The notes: generated by a model from the letters alone, not told the origin. A DNA stretch of 64,000 bases from an uncultured Collinsella sp. (GCA_905194675.1 CAJJTG010000004.1:1-64000); one strand, 5' to 3'; numbered from the stretch's first letter, positions 1 through 12,738 are shown. Numbers and translations are program-made.

Positions 1-410
<410 letters not shown>

Positions 411-416
411 TTGACT

Positions 417-4895
<4,479 letters not shown>

Positions 4896-4901
4896 TTAGT
4901 T

Positions 4902-4923
4902 CCGCCGTTCTAACGAACGGCGG
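4902..4923 (+). terminator. Hairpin just after rpoC
   Basis: A perfect 9-bp stem (CCGCCGTTC / GAACGGCGG) with loop TAAC lies 6 nt after the rpoC stop. It has no U-tract, so it may be an RNA processing or stability hairpin rather than the terminator itself. Confidence 0.5.
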
Positions 4924-4968
4924 CGACCTCCGTCGCTGCGCGGCCCCCAGAGCTACAATCTGTCATTC

Positions 4969-5010
4969 AAAAGGCAGGGCATGACCAAAAGGTCAATGCC
5001 CTGCCTTTTT
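4969..5010 (+). terminator. Rho-independent terminator of rpoBC
   Basis: A long stem built from AAAAGGCAGGGCAT-GACC and its complement is followed by a run of T (5005-5010). It sits inside a wider 14-bp perfect inverted repeat, GCGGCCCCCAGAGC (4940-4953) and GCTCTGGGGGCCGC (5026-5039), so the whole 100-nt transcript end could fold as one structure. Confidence 0.85.
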
Positions 5011-5080
5011 CATGCCACCTTGTACGCTCTGGGGGCCGCTCGCTTGCGTATGCTCAACCTGTTGCGTTCCGTTGATCCCT

Positions 5081-5109
5081 TGCCAAAAAAGGGACAGGTT
5101 TATTTTGGT
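5081..5109 (+). repeat. REP-like repeat, left copy flanking the ECF cassette
   Basis: A 29-nt sequence containing GGGACAGGTTTATTTTGG, internally palindromic (CCAAAA...TTTTGG). Its reverse complement recurs at 6899-6926 with one A fewer in the A-run. The pair brackets the sigma / anti-sigma genes and their promoter. Confidence 0.85.
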
Positions 5110-5130
5110 AGGTTTTTCCTGCTTGAATTT

Positions 5131-5158
5131 GAAACATTTCGTCCGGTCAGAGCGTATC
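5131..5158 (+). promoter_or_regulatory. Candidate ECF-type promoter of the sigma operon
   Basis: GAAAC (5131-5135) and CGTATC (5153-5158) are separated by 17 nt and lie about 50 nt upstream of the sigma gene. This resembles the GAAC / CGTC pattern of autoregulated ECF promoters. Assigned from motif similarity only. Confidence 0.4.
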
Positions 5159-5206
5159 TATGGTGAGGGCCTCATCGAGAACTACTAACGTCACCGGGAG
5201 GTGATT

Positions 5207-5725
5207 ATGGAAGAACAAGCATTTAGACAGGCGGTCGAAGACCACCGGGATGTCGTGTTTCGGATCGCGTTGACGTACCTGCGTGATCGCGCCGACGCCG
5301 ACGATGTCGCTCAAGACGTCTTTCTGAAGTTACTCAAAAGCGATGCGCAATTTGAAAGCTGGGAACATCTTCGTCGATGGCTTATCCGGGTCACGATCAA
5401 TGAATGCAAATCTCTCTTTCGAAAGCCGTGGAGACGCGTGGAGGATATTGAGAACCTGGCCGATTCGCTTTCGATGGCGCAGGACGAGACCAAGGCCGTC
5501 CTGTCGGACGTCATGCGGCTTCCAGAACGATTTCGTATCCCCATCGTGCTCTATTACTATCTGGGCTTCTCGACTTCAGAGATTGCCGAGTTGTTGCACG
5601 TACCAGCCGCGACCGTTCGAACGCGTTTAGCTCGCGGCAGATCGAAACTCAAGTTCATCCTAGAGGAGGGCGACCGTGAAATCCAACCAAATCAAGCAGG
5701 CCTTCGAGTCCGTCCAAGCCGATAG
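5207..5725 (+). CDS. ECF (sigma-70 family) RNA polymerase sigma factor
   Basis: 172 aa with the two-domain ECF layout. Region 2 is at about residues 20-80 (ALTYLRDRADADDVAQDVF, then RRWLIRVTINECKSLFRKP). Region 4 is at about 105-155, with the helix-turn-helix GFSTSEIAELLHVPAATVRTR. ATG 5207 is preceded by GGGAGGTGA; an in-frame GTG at 5201 overlaps that ribosome-binding site and is unlikely. The 3' end overlaps the next gene by 50 nt, indicating translational coupling with its presumed anti-sigma factor. It redirects RNA polymerase to a small regulon in response to an unknown envelope or peptide signal. Inserted between rpoC and rpsL, not a usual member of this region. Confidence 0.9.
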   Translation: MEEQAFRQAVEDHRDVVFRIALTYLRDRADADDVAQDVFLKLLKSDAQFESWEHLRRWLIRVTINECKSLFRKPWRRVEDIENLADSLSMAQDETKAVLSDVMRLPERFRIPIVLYYYLGFSTSEIAELLHVPAATVRTRLARGRSKLKFILEEGDREIQPNQAGLRVRPSR

Positions 5726-6752
5726 CGATCTTGCTGACCGTGTTCTTTATGCCGCTGCTGGTGAGCCGCTTCGCCGAAAGGGTCACGCGAAGCCTCTGTA
5801 TGTTGCTGTGATCGGATGCCTTGCCGGGGTGTTGGCGACCGGAGGGGTCGCCTACGCCGTTGTCAATTCCAGTTATTTTGCCTCTGCCTGGGGAAACCAT
5901 GGCAACGGAGAGTCCGTTACCTGGACTCAAGGTGGCTCGTCGGGGACTAAATATACCTACACCAGAGAGTTTGGTGATGGTATCGCGCCCCAAAGCTTGG
6001 AGGGTTCAGTACAGAAGGTCAATCTGTCCGTCGAGGGCAACGGCTATACACTCGACATTCATGATATGGCTATCGACCAAAACGGCTGCGGTGCTGTGAC
6101 GTTTACGCTGTCCAATCCAAATGGTGTTAACTACTACAAGCCGGCAGCAGAGACAGGCGAACTTGTTCTCTATGGTGAAGAAGAACAAGGCATCGGTACA
6201 CCCAGCATGAACTTCGGCGAGGAATGGGCTGACACACGCTGCACCATTGATAAGGACACATCAAGCGATACTGTCATTAATGGCACGATGTACTTTGCTT
6301 CTATGGATCGCGAGCGAGGTTTTCAACATGCGGTCACCTGGAATATCTCGTGGACCGAGGGCGAAGGAGAGGATGCGAAGCCGTTCGAGGCATCGACGCC
6401 CGAGTTTAGCGTTGGAGCGTACGTCGATACTAAGGAACTCCGCTCCGATGACTCGCCTCTCGAGATCAGCCCGTTTTCCATCCAGACGCACATCGATGAT
6501 CTGGGCATTGACGCAGTCACGAAGAAGTTGACGGTTACCTACAAGGATGGATCGGAGCAGATTATCGAAGATGACGACGCAGGGGCGTTCAACTTATATT
6601 TTTCTTATACGCGCAATAGCGGAGAGAACATCTGGGTGCCAACGAAGTTGATTGATGTCGACCAAGTGGTCTCAGTAACGCTTGAGGGCACACGCTGCAC
6701 TTCAACAGGGGGCGCCGAAACGTCGGAACCCTTTACCATCGTCTATTCGTAA
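5676..6752 (+). CDS. Putative membrane-anchored anti-sigma factor
   Basis: 358 aa starting at GTG 5676 after GAGGAGGGCGACC. A short cytosolic segment of about 40 residues is followed by one membrane span at about 42-62 (YVAVIGCLAGVLATGGVAYA) and a large extracytoplasmic domain of about 290 residues. No HxxxCxxC zinc motif is visible in the N-terminal part, so it is not a ZAS-type anti-sigma. The outer domain is rich in beta-strand-like patterns and I do not recognise a family; it resembles the DUF4179-like sensor domains of other anti-sigma proteins only in layout. Function is inferred from the overlap with the sigma gene and the single-span topology. Confidence 0.7.
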   Translation: MKSNQIKQAFESVQADSDLADRVLYAAAGEPLRRKGHAKPLYVAVIGCLAGVLATGGVAYAVVNSSYFASAWGNHGNGESVTWTQGGSSGTKYTYTREFGDGIAPQSLEGSVQKVNLSVEGNGYTLDIHDMAIDQNGCGAVTFTLSNPNGVNYYKPAAETGELVLYGEEEQGIGTPSMNFGEEWADTRCTIDKDTSSDTVINGTMYFASMDRERGFQHAVTWNISWTEGEGEDAKPFEASTPEFSVGAYVDTKELRSDDSPLEISPFSIQTHIDDLGIDAVTKKLTVTYKDGSEQIIEDDDAGAFNLYFSYTRNSGENIWVPTKLIDVDQVVSVTLEGTRCTSTGGAETSEPFTIVYS

Positions 6753-6757
6753 GATTT

Positions 6758-6791
6758 GGGGCCGCTTCCTACTAGGGGAGGCGGCCCATTT
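6758..6791 (+). terminator. Hairpin after the anti-sigma gene
   Basis: GGGCCGC-TTCC pairs with GGA(G)-GCGGCCC around a short loop, followed by ATTTTG. Located 6 nt after the stop codon, it probably ends the sigma / anti-sigma transcript. Confidence 0.65.
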
Positions 6792-6898
6792 TGCATTAAA
6801 TGGACGGTTAGATTGAACGCTATTTGTCTGATTCTCGGAAGAACGTGGCAAATGGATGCGGATCACCGTGAAGAGCGGCGTTTTCCCAGATAAAACCG

Positions 6899-6926
6899 AC
6901 CAAAATAAACCTGTCCCTTTTTGGCA
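6899..6926 (-). repeat. REP-like repeat, right copy flanking the ECF cassette
   Basis: 28-nt reverse complement of 5081-5109, identical except for one missing A in the A-run. With the left copy it encloses a segment of about 1.8 kb. Confidence 0.85.
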
Positions 6927-6952
6927 GGTAACGTTGCCCCGACGAGCACGTC

Positions 6953-7091
6953 GGATTCCCGGCCCGGGCGGCCCGCTGTTTAAGTTTGTCGCGAGTTCCG
7001 CACGCAAAGGAAAGCACTTAATGTGCTTTCCGTCTTGCGCAGGACTGTAGAGCAGCAAACTTAAACAGCGGGCCGCCCGGACCGGGAATCC
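6953..7091. repeat. Palindrome-nested 69-nt core element, copy A
   Basis: Two 35-nt arms (6953-6987 and 7057-7091) are reverse complements with one mismatch and enclose exactly 69 nt (6988-7056). The core begins GTCGCGAGTTCCGCACG and ends GCAGGACTGTAGAGCAGC. It contains an inner hairpin GGAAAGCAC / GTGCTTTCC with loop TTAAT. The same core, 63 of 69 identical, recurs at 24259-24327 inside completely different arms. If transcribed it would form a long double-stranded stem with a conserved internal-loop head. There is no T-run, so it is not a typical terminator. It lies upstream of rpsL. Confidence 0.9.
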
Positions 7092-7151
7092 GCCAGCGCG
7101 CACAGGAGGGGATTCCTTTTGTGTAGGCTTTGCGGAAATGTGCCAATTTTG

Positions 7152-7163
7152 GGATACGCCCGG
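7152..7163 (+). promoter_or_regulatory. Leader motif shared by ribosomal protein operons, copy 1
   Basis: GGATACGCCCGG here, GGATACGCCCG at 24427 and GGACACGCCCGG at 26292 all lie 100-210 nt upstream of the first gene of a ribosomal protein transcription unit. Copies 2 and 3 are followed by a GCCGTGTATAC-like stretch. Role unknown; a protein-binding or promoter-associated site is plausible. Confidence 0.5.
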
Positions 7164-7175
7164 CGGCGTGGTCTG

Positions 7176-7204
7176 TTGACGGCACAGCTAACGCCACGTA
7201 TCCT
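7176..7204 (+). promoter_or_regulatory. Promoter of the rpsL operon
   Basis: TTGACG (7176-7181) and TATCCT (7199-7204) are separated by the ideal 17 nt, giving a leader of about 85-90 nt before rpsL. Confidence 0.75.
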
Positions 7205-7297
7205 ATCGAACTGCGTGTTTCGTAGGGGGATGCTGACCCCTCGATTCAAGCCGTTGCACTTTACAGAAAGCTGGAATCATTCGAGAAGGAGTACGCT

Positions 7298-7675
7298 TTG
7301 CCTACTATTAACCAGCTGGTTCGCCAGGGCCGTCGTTCCGTGCCCAAGAAGTCCAAGAACGCTGCTCTGCAGCACAACTCCCAGAAGCGCGGCGTGTGCA
7401 CCCGCGTCTTCACCACGAGCCCCAAGAAGCCGAACTCGGCTCTTCGTAAGGTTGCCCGTGTTCGCCTTGTCAACGGCATCGAAGTTACTGCTTACATCCC
7501 GGGTGAGGGCCACAACCTGCAGGAGCACTCCATCGTGCTCGTCCGCGGCGGTCGTGTCCGTGACCTCCCTGGTGTCCGTTATCACGTCATCCGTGGCGCC
7601 TACGACGCTGCTCCGGTCCAGAACCGTATGCAGGCCCGTTCCAAGTACGGTGCTAAGCGCCCCAAGGCTAAATAA
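7298..7675 (+). CDS. rpsL: 30S ribosomal protein S12
   Basis: 125 aa, full length. The protein starts PTINQLVRQGRR and contains the KKPNSALRK and VRGGRVRDLPGVRYH stretches around the decoding centre that streptomycin-resistance changes affect. Start codon is TTG, fixed by GAGAAGGAG 8 nt upstream and by the conserved N-terminus. First gene of the str operon. Confidence 0.98.
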   Translation: MPTINQLVRQGRRSVPKKSKNAALQHNSQKRGVCTRVFTTSPKKPNSALRKVARVRLVNGIEVTAYIPGEGHNLQEHSIVLVRGGRVRDLPGVRYHVIRGAYDAAPVQNRMQARSKYGAKRPKAK

Positions 7676-7749
7676 GCCAGATAACGTTTTGATACTTTCG
7701 CCGTGTGCCGTCTTGAGCGCCGCACGGTAGACACTTAAGGAGATTTCAC

Positions 7750-8223
7750 ATGCCGCGTCGTGCAGCAGCTAATCGTCGTGAGGTTCAGCCTGACGCCGTT
7801 TACAACAACCGCCTGGTGACTCAGCTCATCAACAAGGTCCTTCTTGACGGCAAGAAGGCCACCGCTGAGCGCATCGTTTACACCGCTTTCGAGATCGTTG
7901 CCGAGAAGTCCGAGGGTGGCGACGCTCTCGCTACCTTCAAGAAGGCTATGGACAACGTCAAGCCCACGCTCGAGGTTAAGCCCAAGCGTGTCGGTGGCGC
8001 TACCTATCAGGTCCCGATGGAGGTCAACTCCCGTCGTTCCACCGCTCTGGGTATCCGCTGGATCGTCAACTTCTCCCGCGCTCGCAAGGAGAAGACCATG
8101 GCCGAGCGTCTCGCCAACGAGATCCTCGACGCCTCCAACGGCCTGGGCGCTTCCGTCAAGAAGCGTGAGGACGTCTTCAAGATGGCCGAGGCCAACCGCG
8201 CGTTCTCTCACTATCGTTGGTAA
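7750..8223 (+). CDS. rpsG: 30S ribosomal protein S7
   Basis: 157 aa, normal length. It begins with the conserved PRRAAANRREVQPDAVYNN and contains ARKEKTMAERLANEI typical of S7, which nucleates the head of the 30S subunit by binding the 3' domain of 16S rRNA. ATG follows AAGGAGATTTCAC. It lies 74 nt after rpsL and 19 nt before fusA. Confidence 0.98.
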   Translation: MPRRAAANRREVQPDAVYNNRLVTQLINKVLLDGKKATAERIVYTAFEIVAEKSEGGDALATFKKAMDNVKPTLEVKPKRVGGATYQVPMEVNSRRSTALGIRWIVNFSRARKEKTMAERLANEILDASNGLGASVKKREDVFKMAEANRAFSHYRW

Positions 8224-8242
8224 GTTAAGGTAAGGAACTAAC

Positions 8243-10342
8243 ATGGCTAAGCCTAAGTACAAGCTTTCCGATACCCGTAACATCGGCATCATGGCCCACA
8301 TCGATGCCGGTAAGACCACCACGACCGAGCGTATTCTTTACTACACCGGTAAGACCCACAAGATCGGTGAGGTCCATGAGGGCGCTGCCACCATGGACTG
8401 GATGGTTCAGGAGCAGGAGCGCGGCGTAACCATTACCTCCGCTGCTACCACGTGCTTCTGGAACAAGGACGGTAAGGACTACCGCATCCAGATCATCGAC
8501 ACCCCGGGCCACGTTGACTTCACCGCCGAGGTCGAGCGCTGCCTGCGCGTCCTCGATGGCGCTGTCGCCGTCTTCGACGCCGTTGCCGGCGTTCAGCCCC
8601 AGTCTGAGACCGTTTGGCGTCAGGCTTCTACCTTCAACGTCCCCCGCATCGCCTTCATCAACAAGTATGACCGCGTGGGCGCTGACTTCTTCAACGCTAT
8701 CGAGACCATGAAGGATCGTCTCGACGCCAACGCCGTGGCCGCTCAGGTCCCGATGGGCGCCGAGGACAACTTCTGGGGCGTCATCGACCTGGTCACCATG
8801 ACTGCATGGGACTTCAAGGCCGACGAGAAGGGCATGACCTACCCCGAGCCGATGGACGAGATCCCGGCTGAGTTTGCCGACATCGCTGCCACCAAGCGCG
8901 AGGAGCTCCTCGACGCTGCTGCCAGCTTTGACGACGAGCTCATGGAGAAGATCCTCATGGAGGAGGACTTCACCGTCGAGGAGCTCAAGGCTGCTCTGCG
9001 CAAGGGCGTTCTGGCCAACGAGCTCAACCTCGTCTTCGTGGGTTCCGCCTACAAGAACAAGGGCGTTCAGGAGCTGCTCGACGCTGTCGTCGACTACCTG
9101 CCCAGCCCGCTTGACGTCGAGGCCGTCACCGGTACCGATCCGGACACCGGCGAGGAGATCGAGCGTCATCCTTCCTTCGACGAGCCCTTCTCCGGCCTGG
9201 TCTTCAAGATCATGACCGACCCGTTCGTCGGTAAGCTCACCTACGTCCGCGTTTACTCCGGCCGCGCCGAGTCCGGCTCCTACGTTGTCAACGCTTCCAA
9301 CGGTCAGCGCGAGCGACTCGGCCGCATCCTCGAGATGAACGCCGCCGAGCGTATCGACCGTGACGACGCTGCCGCCGGCGACATCGTCGCTTGCGTCGGC
9401 TTCAAGAACTCCACCACTGGTGACACCCTGTGCGCCGAGGGCAAGGAGATCGTCCTCGAGAAGATCGAGTTCGCTAAGCCCGTTATCGACGTTGCCATCG
9501 AGCCCAAGACCAAGGCCGAGCAGGACAAGATGTCCCTGGCTCTGACCAAGCTCGCCGAGGAGGACCCGACCTTCCAGGTGTCCACCAACCACGAGACCGG
9601 CCAGACCATCATCGCCGGCATGGGCGAGCTGCACCTCGAGATTATCGTCGACCGTCTGCTCCGCGAGTTCAAGGTTGACGCTAACGTTGGTAAGCCCCAG
9701 GTTGCCTACCGCGAGACCGCTGGTCACGACGTCGAGAAGGCTGAGGGCAAGTTCGTCCGTCAGTCCGGCGGTCGCGGTCAGTACGGCCACGCTGTCATCA
9801 AGCTCGAGAAGATGGAGGAGGGCTTCGGTTACGAGTTCGTCAACGCTATCGTCGGCGGCGTCGTGCCCAAGGAGTACATCCCGTCCATCGACAAGGGCAT
9901 CCAGGAGGCCCTGAACACCGGTGTTATCGCCGGCTTCCCGGTCCTCGACGTTAAGGTCACCCTGTTCGACGGTTCTTACCACGAGGTCGACTCCTCCGAG
10001 GCCGCCTTCAAGATCGCCGGTTCCATGGCTATCAAGGACGCCCTCAAGAAGTCCGATCCGCAGCTGCTCGAGCCGATCATGGCTGTCGAGGTCGAGACCC
10101 CCGAGCAGTACATGGGCGACGTTATGGGCAACCTCTCCGGTCGCCGCGGCAAGATCGAGGGCATGGAGGATCGCAAGAACAGCAAGCTCATCCGTGCCAA
10201 GGTGCCGCTGGGCGAGATGTTCGGTTACGCTACCGACCTTCGCTCCCAGACCCAGGGCCGTGCATCCTACACGATGCAGTTCGACTCTTATGAGCCCGCG
10301 CCCAAGTCCATCGTGGACGAGGTCATGAGCAAGAACGCCTAA
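8243..10342 (+). CDS. fusA: Elongation factor G
   Basis: 699 aa, full-length translational GTPase that drives translocation and, with RRF, ribosome recycling. The GTPase motifs AHIDAGKTTTTERIL (G1), DTPGHVDF (G3) and NKYDR (G4, with the usual NKxD) are present, followed by domains II-V up to the C-terminal RSQTQGRASYTMQFDSYEP. Third gene of the str operon. The usual following gene tuf is absent here and rpsJ comes next. Confidence 0.98.
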   Translation: MAKPKYKLSDTRNIGIMAHIDAGKTTTTERILYYTGKTHKIGEVHEGAATMDWMVQEQERGVTITSAATTCFWNKDGKDYRIQIIDTPGHVDFTAEVERCLRVLDGAVAVFDAVAGVQPQSETVWRQASTFNVPRIAFINKYDRVGADFFNAIETMKDRLDANAVAAQVPMGAEDNFWGVIDLVTMTAWDFKADEKGMTYPEPMDEIPAEFADIAATKREELLDAAASFDDELMEKILMEEDFTVEELKAALRKGVLANELNLVFVGSAYKNKGVQELLDAVVDYLPSPLDVEAVTGTDPDTGEEIERHPSFDEPFSGLVFKIMTDPFVGKLTYVRVYSGRAESGSYVVNASNGQRERLGRILEMNAAERIDRDDAAAGDIVACVGFKNSTTGDTLCAEGKEIVLEKIEFAKPVIDVAIEPKTKAEQDKMSLALTKLAEEDPTFQVSTNHETGQTIIAGMGELHLEIIVDRLLREFKVDANVGKPQVAYRETAGHDVEKAEGKFVRQSGGRGQYGHAVIKLEKMEEGFGYEFVNAIVGGVVPKEYIPSIDKGIQEALNTGVIAGFPVLDVKVTLFDGSYHEVDSSEAAFKIAGSMAIKDALKKSDPQLLEPIMAVEVETPEQYMGDVMGNLSGRRGKIEGMEDRKNSKLIRAKVPLGEMFGYATDLRSQTQGRASYTMQFDSYEPAPKSIVDEVMSKNA

Positions 10343-10402
10343 GTTCGAGCTCCCTGTTACGTAATCCGCGAGAACATCTCTCGCACTCTTTGGAGGTTTA
10401 AG

Positions 10403-10711
10403 TTGGCTACCCAGAAGATCCGCATTCGCCTCAAGGGCTATGATCACGAGGTCGTCGATCAGTCCGCGAAGCTCATCGTTGAGACCGCTCAGAAGACCGG
10501 CGCTCGCGTTTCCGGTCCTGTCCCCCTGCCCACCGAGCGCAACCTGTACACGGTTATCCGCTCGCCGCACGTGAACAAGGACTCCCGTGAGCAGTTCGAG
10601 ATGCGCACCCACAAGCGCCTCATCGACATCCTCGACCCCACCTCGGGCACCGTTGATTCGCTCATGCGTCTCGACCTCCCCGCTGGCGTCGACATCGACA
10701 TCAAGCTCTAA
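10403..10711 (+). CDS. rpsJ: 30S ribosomal protein S10
   Basis: 102 aa. It contains IRIRLKGYDH at the N-terminus and the long-loop sequence RSPHVNKDSREQFEMRTHKR, and ends in LPAGVDIDIKL. It starts at TTG 10403 after TGGAGGTTTAAG. It normally opens the S10 operon directly before rplC. Here it ends the str transcript at a terminator, and rplC is about 14 kb downstream. It may also act as NusE in antitermination, as known for the family. Confidence 0.98.
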   Translation: MATQKIRIRLKGYDHEVVDQSAKLIVETAQKTGARVSGPVPLPTERNLYTVIRSPHVNKDSREQFEMRTHKRLIDILDPTSGTVDSLMRLDLPAGVDIDIKL

Positions 10712-10732
10712 GCGATATCGCTCATAGCTTAC

Positions 10733-10770
10733 AGAGCCCCGCTGCCATTACGGTAGCGGGGCTCTTTTGT
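10733..10770 (+). terminator. Rho-independent terminator after rpsJ
   Basis: Stem AGAGCCCCGCTGCC / GGTAGCGGGGCTCT with a short loop, followed by TTTGTTTTG. It separates rpsJ from the convergent biotin ligase gene. Confidence 0.9.
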
Positions 10771-10827
10771 TTTGCATGATGGGTTTGGATCGCCGGGTAA
10801 GGCTGCCGAGCGGCTGGCTGTGGCGAC

Positions 10828-11604
10828 CTACTCACTCAAGGGGCGCAATGACGCTTCCTCAAAATGGAAGAATCGCAAGCCGTCTTCTGTTTCGATGCAC
10901 GCACGACCAAAGCCATCGACCGTTTTAAAGATGCCTCGCGCCAGCTCGTCACAGGCAGGGGAGCGGGCGATAACGTGCTTTCCAATCCAATTGAGGTGAG
11001 CGACATATTCGCCGTGGACGGGCGCGAGCGGTCCGGTGTTTTCTTCCATGGCGTTGAGGCGTTCTGCCCAGGCATCTACAGTGTCTATAACTGCGTGATA
11101 GACCTCATCGAGGAGTATGTCGACAGCAGGAACGTTCTCGTTAAGGTCCGAGAGACCGATTGCCGGCAGGCCGCCATCGGGCACCTCTTGGGGCGCATAG
11201 TTCACATTGACACCAATGCCACAGACGGCGAAAGGTTTGCCTTCGTTATCGCGTGCGGCCTCGACCAGAATGCCGCCGAGTTTGCGTCCACGCGCGACCA
11301 GGTCGTTGGGCCATTTGAGGCCAATCTCGTTTGCAAGACCCTGTTTTTCGAGCGCCTCGAGCACCGCTAGGCCGCTGACGGCAGCAAGACCAGAGTACTT
11401 CGCAGGATTAACGCATGGACGCAGGACAATCGAAAGCAATAGGTTGCCGGCGGTTGAATCCCACTTGTGGCCGCGCCGGCCGCGTCCTGCTGTCTGAGCC
11501 CGGGCGGCAAGTCCTGTGCCGTGCGGCGCTCCCTGTTTTCCTGCTTCGAGCAGGTCATCGTTGGTCGATCCGGTTACGTCGACTATCGTTAATTTGGCAT
11601 CCAT
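10828..11604 (-). CDS. birA: Biotin--[acetyl-CoA carboxylase] ligase, monofunctional
   Basis: 258 aa from ATG 11604, which has AAGGAGG 11 nt upstream on the minus strand. The ligase motif GRGRRGHKWDS, KWPNDL and the C-terminal SH3-like part are present. The N-terminal helix-turn-helix of bifunctional BirA is missing, so it should attach biotin without repressing transcription. The substrate biotin carboxyl carrier (accB, 16983) is encoded in the divergent operon, which explains its placement. An in-frame extension to 11691 lacks conservation and is probably untranslated. Confidence 0.93.
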   Translation of the reverse strand: MDAKLTIVDVTGSTNDDLLEAGKQGAPHGTGLAARAQTAGRGRRGHKWDSTAGNLLLSIVLRPCVNPAKYSGLAAVSGLAVLEALEKQGLANEIGLKWPNDLVARGRKLGGILVEAARDNEGKPFAVCGIGVNVNYAPQEVPDGGLPAIGLSDLNENVPAVDILLDEVYHAVIDTVDAWAERLNAMEENTGPLAPVHGEYVAHLNWIGKHVIARSPACDELARGIFKTVDGFGRACIETEDGLRFFHFEEASLRPLSE

Positions 11605-11697
11605 AACGGCTGCTACCTCCTTAATGAATAAGTGAATAACGCAATGGTGTCGAGAGAGACACAATGTGAAGCCTTTGTCGCATTTGGACAATTTAAT

Positions 11698-11759
11698 GTT
11701 AACACGTTAACAACGACTGAAATGCGCTATCCTCTCTTGGTCGATGTAAACACGTCAAC
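11698..11759 (+). promoter_or_regulatory. fab operon promoter region with two dyad operators
   Basis: GTTAACACGTTAAC (11698-11711) and GTAAACACGTCAAC (11746-11759) are two copies of a 6-2-6 dyad, 48 nt apart. The first overlaps a possible -35 (TTAACA, 11707) for a TATCCT -10 element (11728-11733), with a sub-optimal 15-nt spacer. The second lies between the -10 and the fabH ribosome-binding site. This layout fits repression by a dimeric regulator, but no FabT- or FapR-like gene is seen in the window. Confidence 0.6.
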
Positions 11760-11778
11760 AACTCAAAGGAGGTTAGTG

Positions 11779-12738
11779 ATGGGTTTCACGATTCTTGGAA
11801 CAGGCTCGGCGCTTCCCAAGCGCAGTGTTTCCAATGACGAGCTGTCCGAGTTCCTCGATACCTCGGATGAGTGGATTTTTACCCGCACAGGCATCAAGAG
11901 CCGTCATGTGTGCACCACCGAGTCGCTCGACGACCTTGCCGTGGCAGCGAGCGAGCAAGCGCTCCAGACGTCCGGAATCGATGCGAGCCAGCTGGATCTT
12001 ATCGTCTGTTCGACGACGACGGGCGATCATCTCGTTCCTGCCGAAGCGTGCGCCATTGCTGAGCGCCTGGGTGCCACATGTCCTGCTTTCGACGTTTCGG
12101 CGGCCTGTGCCGGCTTCGTATTTGCGCTCGATGTCGCCGAGGGCTATATCACCCGCGGTCGTGCCGAGCGTGTGTTGGTCATTGCTGCCGAGCAGATGAC
12201 GCGCGCGCTCGACTGGACCGACCGCGCCACCTGTGTGCTCTTTGGCGATGGGGCAGGCGCCGCGGTGATTGAGGCTGGGGGAGACAGCCCCCTTGCCGTT
12301 GAGCTTTCGACGGCGCCCGACGTCGAGACGTTGTGCGTTCCCGGTCTGGTCGGCACCTCGCCGTTTAAGGCCTCCGCGGATAGCGAGAGCCTGCTGTCCA
12401 TGAATGGCCGCCGCGTGTTCAAGTTCGGCGTCAACGCCATCTGCGACACGGTCCATAAGCTTGCGAGCGATGCGGGCATTTCGGTCGAGGGCATCGACCA
12501 TTTTGTATTCCATCAGGCTAACGAACGAATCCTGAGTCAGGCGGTCAAGCGCCTCGGCGTGCCAGGCGAGCGCGTGGTTCGAACGCTGCGCGAGACCGGC
12601 AACATTTCGAGCGCCTGCATTCCCTTTGCGCTTGACCGGCTGGCACGCACCGACGCACTGAATGCGGGCGATACCATCGCCCTCGTTGGATTTGGCGCCG
12701 GTCTGGATATAGGTGGCTATCTACTTCGTTGGAAGTAG
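11779..12738 (+). CDS. fabH: 3-oxoacyl-ACP synthase III
   Basis: 319 aa. The initiating condensing enzyme joins acetyl-CoA (or a branched primer) with malonyl-ACP. The Cys-His-Asn triad is visible in VSAACAGFVFALD, FHQANERIL and ETGNISSACIP. ATG 11779 follows AAAGGAGGTTAGTG; the open frame extends upstream to 11632 through the operator region, which is not coding. First gene of the fatty acid operon. Confidence 0.95.
   Translation: MGFTILGTGSALPKRSVSNDELSEFLDTSDEWIFTRTGIKSRHVCTTESLDDLAVAASEQALQTSGIDASQLDLIVCSTTTGDHLVPAEACAIAERLGATCPAFDVSAACAGFVFALDVAEGYITRGRAERVLVIAAEQMTRALDWTDRATCVLFGDGAGAAVIEAGGDSPLAVELSTAPDVETLCVPGLVGTSPFKASADSESLLSMNGRRVFKFGVNAICDTVHKLASDAGISVEGIDHFVFHQANERILSQAVKRLGVPGERVVRTLRETGNISSACIPFALDRLARTDALNAGDTIALVGFGAGLDIGGYLLRWK

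Noticed and set aside
4981..5166. Short ORF of 61 codons starting in the rpoC terminator
   Set aside because: The start codon lies in the terminator loop region and the frame crosses the repeat. There is no RBS or similarity.
8225..10612. 795-codon open frame on the minus strand opposite fusA and rpsJ
   Set aside because: It is a shadow of codon bias in the strongly expressed plus-strand genes: Leu/Val/Gly/Asp-rich composition, no RBS and no recognisable domain.
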